NCBI GenBank assembly: GCA_913045415.1
Contig: CAJWPW010000070.1
Location: 1-6,285 of the forward strand
Length of the DNA stretch: 6,285 bases
From: an uncultured Fidelibacterota bacterium
Lineage (GTDB): Bacteria; Marinisomatota; Marinisomatia; Marinisomatales; UBA1611
Direction of reading: 5' to 3'
Every line of letters starts with the position of its first letter. The stretch's first letter is position 1. Made by a program: the position numbers and the translations under genes. The notes beneath the pieces are model-generated. The model ran no database searches and was not told the origin of the DNA. It saw nothing but the letters and a program-made list of their open reading frames with translations. Of the stretch, positions 1-5,824 are shown piece by piece.

Positions 1-231
1 TTTATCGATGTAGGATTATTTTGGGATCGATTGGATGAAGTATCGAACCTGATTGGTTCCACCTTTAATTCAAGAACCCTGGCTGATGGTGGTGTGGGCC
101 TGAGATTGAAAACGGATATTTTTGAAAAGGATCTTTATCTCAGAATTGATTTGCCATTTTTCATCCATGATAATAGTGGATCAAGATTTGATAAAAAGAA
201 TTGGATCATCAGTTTTCAACGAAGTATATAA
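1..231 (+). CDS. C-terminal fragment of a probable outer-membrane beta-barrel protein
   Basis: The reading frame is open from the first base of the window and stops with TAA at 229-231, giving the last 76 residues of a protein that begins upstream. The fragment has alternating polar and hydrophobic stretches (GVGLRLKTDIF, DLYLRIDLPFF, NWIISFQRSI) separated by short Gly/Asp/Asn-rich turns. This is the pattern of amphipathic transmembrane beta-strands, and the chain ends on such a strand, as barrel proteins normally do. The inference is an integral outer-membrane protein, or the barrel part of a larger surface protein. The family cannot be fixed from 76 residues; an Omp85/surface-antigen-like barrel or the barrel tail of a peptidase are both possible. 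No start codon is in the window: the TTG at 31 is internal. The next gene begins about 195 bases downstream behind its own probable promoter, so the two are probably not co-translated. Confidence 0.6.
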   Translation, partial: FIDVGLFWDRLDEVSNLIGSTFNSRTLADGGVGLRLKTDIFEKDLYLRIDLPFFIHDNSGSRFDKKNWIISFQRSI

Positions 232-326
232 TGAAAATAAGGTCTGTCAATTTAAAATTTTACGACGCCCTTTCATTTTTAAAATGTAAACAAAGTAGAG
301 TAATAAATCCGGTTATATAAAATTGA

Positions 327-356
327 TTGAATTTCTGACGAGAGTTACTAAATTTG
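327..356 (+). promoter_or_regulatory. Probable Bacteroidetes-type promoter (TTG-N19-TAAATTTG)
   Basis: TTG at 327-329 is followed after 19 bases by TAAATTTG at 349-356. This matches the -33/-7 arrangement (TTTG, about 19-21 bases, TAnnTTTG) known for the primary sigma factor of Bacteroidetes. It lies in the only sizeable gap before the large secreted-protein gene. It would start transcription near 362-365, leaving a leader of about 60 bases before the GTG start. The match is exact in the -7 element and three of four bases in the -33 element. In AT-rich DNA a chance match is possible, so the call is an inference. Confidence 0.45.
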
Positions 357-413
357 CGTGTTCGAAGTTTCACAAAAATTTTAACCAACCGATATTTTTT
401 AATAAAATTAATC

Positions 414-418
414 AGGAG
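414..418 (+). promoter_or_regulatory. Ribosome binding site (AGGAG) that fixes a GTG start
   Basis: AGGAG at 414-418 lies eight bases before the GTG at 427. No ATG lies in the right place and frame, and the residues right after the GTG (IKKLTLLLVLPFF) form the lysine-containing start of a signal peptide. The GTG is therefore the likely start. The other two starts in the window have no comparable purine-rich site. Confidence 0.7.
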
Positions 419-426
419 ATATAATT

Positions 427-486
427 GTGATTAAAAAGCTAACACTCCTTTTAGTACTACCCTTTTTTAGCGTTTCCCTTTTCGCA
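427..486 (+). other. Signal peptide of the large secreted protein
   Basis: Residues 1-20 have a short basic n-region (IKK), a hydrophobic core (LTLLLVLPFFSVSL) and a small-residue cleavage site (FA before QD). This is a classical Sec/signal peptidase I type. There is no cysteine at the cleavage site, so the protein is not a lipoprotein. Confidence 0.88.
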
Positions 487-3400
487 CAGGATGAAGAACT
501 TTGCCCTCCAGTAGGGCTTACAGTTTTTGGAGGGAATCAGGAAAACATAATCGCTTGGGCTGAACCCATTGGCAATATTGGTTGTGGTGATTTTCCCGTT
601 AATGAACTCCCATTCTCACACGCAAGCACCAATGCAGGCATGGGTGACGACTGGCCCGTTGCCGGTTCCCAGGGTGAAGATGTTGCTTATACCTTGAATG
701 TGGGTGAAGCAACAACATTTGATTTTACACTTTGTAATACTCCAACAGACTATGATACAAAGTTAGAGATATTCACAAATGATCAGGATTGTATTACACC
801 GGTTTCAACTGGTAATTATAATGATGATGATTTCACTAACTGTCCTGAATACACTGCGCCCTATCCTCCCAGTGGATTGTGGGCTGTTACCCTCCAACCA
901 GGGCAATACTACGTTGTTGTTGACGGTTATGGTGGTGCAACGGGAAACTATGAAATTTCTATAAGTGTAACCGGTGGTAGAAACAATGGTGGGTACACCA
1001 ATAACTCAGTTAAAACAGCTTGGCCATTAGAAATTGAAAAAATGCAGGATCTTGGAGTTTCGCAAAATGAGATTGATGTATATACTTCAATTGTGATGGA
1101 TCCGATCCGTTATGCCGTGCAGAACTCCAATACCCGTGATATTCCGGAAGAATGCGGGACATTTTCAACTTATCGTGTTTATAATGCAACCGATAATTCT
1201 GTAATTACTGAAACAACAGATTTCAGTTACACACATGGAGACCTCACAAATGGGACGGAATATTGCTATTATGTAACAACGGTTTATGATGAGGGCGAGT
1301 CCGAACAAACAGATACAGAATGCGGAACACCAAACACTTTTGATCCCATACCGCCAACAAATGTTTATGCTGAAGTGTGGGACGAAGAAGTAAGTCTTTA
1401 TTGGACAGCTCCTGAAGTTACCGAACTTGGTATCCCGTACTATGAAGGATTTGAAGAAGGTGGCTTACTGGATCTATGGTTGGTGGATGGTGATAACTGG
1501 GTCTATAATGATTTTTCCGGTAATCCGACGCCTTGTATGCAATTTAATTGGAGCCCATCAGTTCAAGATTATGACCAGAGTTTGTATGCACCTACAATTC
1601 CTATTGGAGAGCTCACGGATGTAACAGTGGGTTTCGATTTTGAATTCGATAATTGGTCTCCTACGGGTGCAGAATTTCTTTCTATTGAGTACAAAACAGG
1701 TACTGATGCCACTTGGAATGTTATAGAATTATTTGATAATTCCGGCGAAGATTTTACATTTGTCAACTTCAGCTACGATGTGACCGGTTTAACCGATAAT
1801 ATCCAAGTCCGCTTTCATTGTTATGGAGCTACAAGCTTTGACTTAAATTGGTATTTGATCGATAATTTTTCTGTTACATCGGACGGCAGAACCAGTCGTA
1901 ATGAATATGATTTTCTCGGGTACAATGTTTACGTTGATGATGTCATGGATAACGAAGATATATTTGACACTACCGGATATACCTTTTATGGTTTGGATAA
2001 TGAAATATCCTACACCTTTGGCGTGATATCCGTTTATGAAGGCGCAGCAGGTGAAGATAATTATCAAAGTGAAATGATTACGGTAGATGCACAGCCTGTC
2101 TATGTTTTTGGTGATGTTGTTGGAACCATTACAGATCCGAATGGCGCAACCTTAGATAGTGTAATTGTATCTTCTGGTGGCGCATCTGATACCACAGGAA
2201 CGGACGGGACATTTACGCTTTGGAATTTGGATGTTGGGACCAACTCGGTAACGGCACGTCGTTCAGGGTTTTATACGTCAAACGAAGATGTGGAAGTTCT
2301 TGCCCAAGCAGATCCAACTCTACAAGATTTTGTCTTGAGCCCGGATATGCCATCCCCCGTTGGTTTGAATGCAACAGCACTTGATGAGCAAGTTTACCTT
2401 CAATGGCGTACACCAGGCGGTCAAACTCTATATGATATGGCTTATTATGATGATGAATTGGAAGCTCAAATTGGATGTGGCGGTCAATGTCAATTCGGTG
2501 TTCGTTTTACTCCACCCAACTATCCTGCTATGCTCAATGGCTTGGTTCTATCCTTCATGGGCGGTGCAAGTTCAGTGGGTGCTGCAGTAGATGTTTACTT
2601 AGATCCAGATGGATTGTTAATGGGACCTGTGGGGGATCCTATTAATTTAGTGCCGAGCGCTGATTTTTCAGCCCCCGCTGAATTAATTCAATTTGAATTT
2701 GATGTTTCCGGCGTAGGAGTTGAAGTCACAAGTGGTGATATATATATAGTTGTGAATGAAAATAACTCAGGATTTATGGGAATTGCTAATGATGTTGAAC
2801 CGCAGTCTCCCGAATACTATGACAGGAACTGGGTCTCAACCGGTGCTGAATGGGCCACTATTTTTGACATTGTTGCTGGTGATCCAGGCCTGACAGGTGA
2901 TTTTGGTATCCTTGCTCAATTCATGGGGGCTCCCGGGCGTGGACAATACACCATGACAGCTACAGGTGATGTTATTGAAGATAGGCCTGTATCTGTTGGC
3001 CAGTTTGCCAATTATTCGGATATTGCTATAACCGAATCTGAAACAGAAAATCCAGATTTTATGACACAGTTGGATGAACCCTATGTTCCATTAAATCCAT
3101 CCCCATCAAATGTTGATAGAGATGACCTGATTGAGTACAGAGTCTATGAAGTTGATACCGATGGGTCAGAAACATTTGTTGTTGCAACAGAGGATACATT
3201 TGCAACTGTAACCGCAAGCCCGAATTATTTGGAATATTGCTATAATATTTCAGCATATTGGGCGACGGATAACTATGGTGATTTAGAATCCAGACATTCC
3301 AATGTTGCTTGTACAGTTCCATATACTTTAGGTGATGCAGACTTTGATAGTGAAGTGAGTATCAATGATGTACTAGAGGTTGTGGATTTTATACTTGAAG

Positions 3401-4209
3401 AAGATGTACCAACGGAAGACCAATTCAGAAATTGTGATATAAATAGCGATGAAGAAATCAATATTGCAGATGTTGTCATGATGGTTGATATCATTTTTGG
3501 TGGAACAGGCAGAGTTGTTGGATTTGATGCAGGTGAAATTGCCTACATCGATCTCAAGACTGATTTCAAAAAATCTTTATTGACCTTTGAAATTGAATAC
3601 AACGGTCCAGTTCGCGGGATTGAATTCGAACTTAAATTTGATCCTACTATGGTAAATGTTATGCCACCTTCCTTGTTGAATTTCCAGGAAAATGTCATGA
3701 TCTCTTATACTGAAAAAGAGCCTGGAATATTGAAAGTGCTTGCTGCTGATCTACAGGGTGGGCATATTGAAGCAACAGATAATTCATATATGTCAATTCC
3801 GGTTGAATTCATGGGAAATGAGCGCGAGAATTCTTTTGTAACTCTTGAGGGTATTAAATTAGCTGGTGCAGATGGAAGCCTTATTAACACAGTTGCTCGG
3901 ACGAATTCTTCCGAAGTGAAAGTAATCCCTGGAGCATTTGCACTCCATCAAAATTTCCCGAATCCGTTTAACCCTTCCACAGAGATCAGATTTGATCTAC
4001 CTGAAGCGGGAAATGTTAATCTTGCTATCTATAATCTAATGGGACAAAAGATCCGGACGCTTTCTTCTGATAATATGACACCAGGATACCATGCCATTAT
4101 TTGGGATGGTACCAATGATATAGGAAGCCAAGTTGCAACAGGTATGTATTTTTACTCAATTCAATCAAGTGAATTTCAAGCTACGAAAAAAATGTTGTTC
4201 TTGAAATAA
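427..4209 (+). CDS. Large secreted multidomain protein: split FN3 domains, dockerin, cohesin-like domain, T9SS-like sorting tail
   Basis: This is a 1260-residue exported protein with no visible catalytic domain, probably a surface adhesin, scaffold or structural protein. Residues 1-20 are a signal peptide (KK, then LTLLLVLPFFSVSLFA, cleavage before QDE). FN3-like half-domains pair as 25-50 with 240-303, 308-331 with 493-556, and 641-663 with 899-965. The inserts between the halves are a PPC-like beta-sandwich with four cysteines (53-183), a MAM/jelly-roll-like segment (337-486) and an unassigned beta-rich segment (664-880). Residues 557-637 resemble a carboxypeptidase regulatory-like domain. 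Two dockerin-type calcium loops lie at 970-981 and 1004-1015, a cohesin-like sandwich at about 1036-1166, and a sorting tail at 1169-1260. The GTG start is supported by AGGAG eight bases upstream. The gene has its own probable promoter and terminator. Domain names come from pattern recognition by eye; the order and the tail are clear, while the identity of the inserts is less certain. Confidence 0.88.
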   Translation: MIKKLTLLLVLPFFSVSLFAQDEELCPPVGLTVFGGNQENIIAWAEPIGNIGCGDFPVNELPFSHASTNAGMGDDWPVAGSQGEDVAYTLNVGEATTFDFTLCNTPTDYDTKLEIFTNDQDCITPVSTGNYNDDDFTNCPEYTAPYPPSGLWAVTLQPGQYYVVVDGYGGATGNYEISISVTGGRNNGGYTNNSVKTAWPLEIEKMQDLGVSQNEIDVYTSIVMDPIRYAVQNSNTRDIPEECGTFSTYRVYNATDNSVITETTDFSYTHGDLTNGTEYCYYVTTVYDEGESEQTDTECGTPNTFDPIPPTNVYAEVWDEEVSLYWTAPEVTELGIPYYEGFEEGGLLDLWLVDGDNWVYNDFSGNPTPCMQFNWSPSVQDYDQSLYAPTIPIGELTDVTVGFDFEFDNWSPTGAEFLSIEYKTGTDATWNVIELFDNSGEDFTFVNFSYDVTGLTDNIQVRFHCYGATSFDLNWYLIDNFSVTSDGRTSRNEYDFLGYNVYVDDVMDNEDIFDTTGYTFYGLDNEISYTFGVISVYEGAAGEDNYQSEMITVDAQPVYVFGDVVGTITDPNGATLDSVIVSSGGASDTTGTDGTFTLWNLDVGTNSVTARRSGFYTSNEDVEVLAQADPTLQDFVLSPDMPSPVGLNATALDEQVYLQWRTPGGQTLYDMAYYDDELEAQIGCGGQCQFGVRFTPPNYPAMLNGLVLSFMGGASSVGAAVDVYLDPDGLLMGPVGDPINLVPSADFSAPAELIQFEFDVSGVGVEVTSGDIYIVVNENNSGFMGIANDVEPQSPEYYDRNWVSTGAEWATIFDIVAGDPGLTGDFGILAQFMGAPGRGQYTMTATGDVIEDRPVSVGQFANYSDIAITESETENPDFMTQLDEPYVPLNPSPSNVDRDDLIEYRVYEVDTDGSETFVVATEDTFATVTASPNYLEYCYNISAYWATDNYGDLESRHSNVACTVPYTLGDADFDSEVSINDVLEVVDFILEEDVPTEDQFRNCDINSDEEINIADVVMMVDIIFGGTGRVVGFDAGEIAYIDLKTDFKKSLLTFEIEYNGPVRGIEFELKFDPTMVNVMPPSLLNFQENVMISYTEKEPGILKVLAADLQGGHIEATDNSYMSIPVEFMGNERENSFVTLEGIKLAGADGSLINTVARTNSSEVKVIPGAFALHQNFPNPFNPSTEIRFDLPEAGNVNLAIYNLMGQKIRTLSSDNMTPGYHAIIWDGTNDIGSQVATGMYFYSIQSSEFQATKKMLFLK
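583..975 (+). other. PPC-like beta-sandwich module inserted in the first FN3 domain
   Basis: Residues 53-183 carry the hallmarks of a bacterial pre-peptidase C-terminal-like sandwich: EDVAYTLNVGEATTFDFTL, then TDYDTKLEIF, an acidic NDDDF turn, and the closing GQYYVVVDGYGGATGNYEISI. Such modules usually sit at the ends of secreted enzymes and surface proteins and are thought to help binding or folding. Here the module sits between the first and second halves of an FN3-like domain. Cysteines at 53, 103, 122 and 139 could form disulfides. Confidence 0.6.
2095..2337 (+). other. Carboxypeptidase regulatory-like (transthyretin-type) domain
   Basis: Residues 557-637 read VFGDVVGTITDPNGATLDSV, then a TTGTDGTFTLWNLDVGTNSV stretch and a RRSGFYTSNEDV strand. 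This is the usual G-x-V-x-D-x-x-G-x-x-(I/L)-x-x-(V/A) then T-(D)-x-x-G-x-(F/Y) pattern of the transthyretin-like domain common in secreted proteins of this bacterial group. It acts as a structural spacer and has no catalytic residues. It lies between the second and third FN3 units. Confidence 0.7.
3319..3507 (+). other. Dockerin type I-like pair of calcium-binding loops
   Basis: Two EF-hand-like loops lie 34 residues apart. In the first, D970, D972, D974, E976, S978 and D981 occupy loop positions 1, 3, 5, 7, 9 and 12. In the second, D1004, N1006, D1008, E1010, N1012 and D1015 do the same. Each loop is followed by a hydrophobic helix (VLEVVDFIL and VVMMVDIIF). This is the duplicated loop-helix form of type I dockerins, which in cellulosomes bind cohesins. 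The target here is unknown. Confidence 0.8.
3532..3924 (+). other. Cohesin-like beta-sandwich domain
   Basis: Residues 1036-1166 contain GPVRGIEFELKFDPTMVNV, then GILKVLAADLQGGHI, then YMSIPVEFMG and a final FVTLEGIKLAGADG. This resembles the cohesin/carbohydrate-binding jelly-roll pattern, in which a strand with (F/L)xLxFDPxxLxV is followed by G-x-L-x-V and an (I/L)-P-(V/I)-x-F strand. The assignment is by resemblance only. It follows the dockerin pair almost directly. Confidence 0.5.
3931..4206 (+). other. C-terminal sorting domain (T9SS type A / FlgD Ig-like)
   Basis: Residues 1169-1260 contain FALHQNFPNPFNPSTEIRFD, then LAIYNLMGQKIRTL, GYHAIIWDGTND, VATGMYFYSIQ and the terminal KKMLFLK. 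This is the well-known secretion tail of Bacteroidetes, Ignavibacteria, Marinimicrobia and relatives. It directs proteins across the outer membrane by type IX secretion, usually with surface attachment or release after cleavage. Whether this organism has a complete type IX system cannot be seen here. Confidence 0.85.
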
Positions 4210-4228
4210 GTCTTAACAAAACGAATCC

Positions 4229-4270
4229 GGAAAAGCCCTCGTAGAAATACAAGGGCTTTTTCGTTTTATT
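4229..4270 (+). terminator. Intrinsic terminator with GAAA tetraloop
   Basis: AAAAGCCCT (4231-4239) pairs with AGGGCTTTT (4252-4260). The stem continues inwards, after a C/A mismatch, as GTA/TAC around a GAAA tetraloop, and outwards by two pairs (one G-U). A T-rich tail follows (TCGTTTTATT). It lies about 20 bases after the stop of the large secreted-protein gene and should end its transcript. Confidence 0.9.
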
Positions 4271-4312
4271 GGAACTCCAGAGATCGCTCAGCATTGAAAA
4301 ACAAAACATGAG

Positions 4313-5701
4313 ATGAATAAAATGAAACAATTATTAACTTCTATTTTATGGATTGGAGTACTAAGTGCTCAAAATACAGTTTTACAGCAATTCAGTAAAG
4401 CTTTTGCGGATGTGGCAGAATCTGCAAGACCAGCGGTCGTAACAATTATAACAGACAAAGTGATATCACTAGAACAATATGAGAATTTTGGTTTCTTTTT
4501 CTATCAGCCCAACCATCCTAGGCAAAAAGAATTCAAGACCAATGCCCTGGGTTCGGGCGTAATCATTGATGCAGAAAATGGATACATAATAACCAACAAC
4601 CATGTGGTGGATGAGATGGACGGCATCCGGGTAAAATTAATTGATAAACGGGAATTTGATGCAACCATCATAGGTACAGACCCAAAAACAGATCTTGCAA
4701 TTCTCCAGATAGATGCTGATAATCTTAATGATATTAAACTTGGTAATTCCGATAAAATTCGAGTGGGCGAATGGGTCTTAGCTGTAGGCAGCCCCTTTTC
4801 AGAAAATTTAAGTCACACCGTAACGACGGGGATAGTATCTGCCCTGGGAAGAAGTAATATCATGAATTCTCAAAGTTATGAAGATTTTATTCAAACAGAC
4901 GCTGCCATCAATCCAGGGAACAGCGGCGGTGCCTTGTTGAATATGGAAGGAGAGTTGATTGGCATTAATACAGCCATAGCCACGGGTGGATATGAAAAAT
5001 CAAATCGCGGCGTGGGATTCGCCATTCCATCCAATATGGCAAGCCGGGTCATGAGAGATCTCATTGATAAAGGGTTTGTCACGCGGTCCTGGCTGGGTGT
5101 GTTCATTCAGGAATTGGATAATGAAACCGCCCAAGCTTTAGATATCAGTACCCGTAATGGTGCGTTGATCACCGATGTGGTTGAAGGCAGTCCTGCAGAA
5201 AAAGGGGGTATTCAGGAGGGCGATGTAATTGTTGCATTCAACGATGAACCCATTGCAGATCCTGCTAATTTAAAAAATGTTGTTTCTTTAAGTTCTCCAA
5301 ACAGTTCAAACCGGGTAAAGGTAATCCGGGATGGTTCTCCGAAAACTGTGAAAGTAGTCCTAGAGGAACTGCCTGATAACCCTCGGCAATATGCAACCAG
5401 TGAAAGGGTTAAGTCAAATGAGTTTGGTTTACAGCTGAAAAAAATCACTGATTCTCTCAAAGAAAAATATGATCTTAAAGAAAATGGTGTTTTGGTTGTT
5501 ACTCGAATTGATCCCAATGGAGAAGCGTATGAAAAAGGAATTCGTGAGGGAGATATTATAAAACGCGTGGGTACTGAAAAAGTAACTTCTGTTAAAAACT
5601 TCAATCGATTGGTGGAACAATCCCGTGAGAGGAATGCTATACTTGTGTTGGTAAAGAAACCAAATGGAGGTTCCAGGTTCTATACGCTTAATTTTAAATA
5701 A
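4313..5701 (+). CDS. degP: HtrA/DegP (Do)-family periplasmic serine endopeptidase with two PDZ domains
   Basis: This 462-residue protein degrades or refolds damaged exported proteins in the periplasm. Residues 1-19 form a signal peptide (MNKMK, hydrophobic LLTSILWIGVLSA, cleavage before QNT). The trypsin-like domain spans about 35-255 with the full triad: His97 in TNNHVVD, Asp127 in KTDLAIL and Ser204 in NPGNSGGALLN. PDZ1 lies at about 258-352, with carboxylate-binding-loop-like SWLGVFI and ligand features GSPAEKGGIQEGD. PDZ2 lies at about 368-452, with PNGEAYEKGIREGD. Length and plan match DegP/DegQ-type Do proteases. The LA-loop region after the first strands is short and aromatic (NFGFFFYQPNHP), closer to DegQ-like members than to E. 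coli DegP. An alternative start at 4322 would trim only MNK; neither start has a clear Shine-Dalgarno. The gene lies between two terminators, so it is probably monocistronic. No heat-shock or envelope-stress promoter could be recognised in the short upstream gap. Confidence 0.95.
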   Translation: MNKMKQLLTSILWIGVLSAQNTVLQQFSKAFADVAESARPAVVTIITDKVISLEQYENFGFFFYQPNHPRQKEFKTNALGSGVIIDAENGYIITNNHVVDEMDGIRVKLIDKREFDATIIGTDPKTDLAILQIDADNLNDIKLGNSDKIRVGEWVLAVGSPFSENLSHTVTTGIVSALGRSNIMNSQSYEDFIQTDAAINPGNSGGALLNMEGELIGINTAIATGGYEKSNRGVGFAIPSNMASRVMRDLIDKGFVTRSWLGVFIQELDNETAQALDISTRNGALITDVVEGSPAEKGGIQEGDVIVAFNDEPIADPANLKNVVSLSSPNSSNRVKVIRDGSPKTVKVVLEELPDNPRQYATSERVKSNEFGLQLKKITDSLKEKYDLKENGVLVVTRIDPNGEAYEKGIREGDIIKRVGTEKVTSVKNFNRLVEQSRERNAILVLVKKPNGGSRFYTLNFK

Positions 5702-5718
5702 CTAAAACAGTGCTTAAT

Positions 5719-5748
5719 AAAAGACGCCCTTCGGGGCGTTTTTTATTT
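5719..5748 (+). terminator. Intrinsic terminator with UUCG tetraloop
   Basis: ACGCCC (5724-5729) pairs with GGGCGT (5734-5739) around a TTCG loop. The stem is extended by a G-U pair and by A-T pairs of the flanking A-run and T-run, and ends in TTTTTATTT. It lies 18 bases after the stop of the protease gene and separates it from the tRNA synthetase gene. Confidence 0.93.
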
Positions 5749-5824
5749 ATAAAACAACCGTGACTATCTTTACTGAATTGAGATAATTTCCCCGTCACAT
5801 TTTGATTAATATTTTTCCAATATC

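Noticed and set aside
271..290. CATTTT-T-AAAATG inverted repeat as a possible terminator of the first gene.
   Set aside because: The stem is six A-T-rich pairs with a one-base centre and no G-C core or proper T-tail, so it would not form a stable terminator.
231..320. Small open frame of 29 codons starting with an ATG that overlaps the stop of the first gene (TAATGA).
   Set aside because: It has no Shine-Dalgarno, no recognisable pattern, no continuing translation signal beyond the overlap, and lies in AT-rich DNA just ahead of the promoter. It is probably chance.
2735..2750. TGATATATATATAG dinucleotide run.
   Set aside because: It is short, lies in frame within the coding sequence (GDIYIVV) and needs no other explanation.
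3059..3494. Overlapping minus-strand frames rich in Gln, His and Ser over the FN3 and dockerin region.
   Set aside because: Their composition simply mirrors the Asp/Glu/Asn codons of the plus-strand protein, and no start signals are seen.
5212..5604. 130-codon open frame on the minus strand inside the protease gene.
   Set aside because: The opposite strand encodes the PDZ domains with clear family motifs, and the minus-strand product has no recognisable domain. It is a shadow frame.
5760..5824. Search for a promoter ahead of the synthetase gene, including TAATAT and TTTG-like pieces.
   Set aside because: The pieces present do not have matching -33/-35 partners at acceptable spacing, so no promoter is called.
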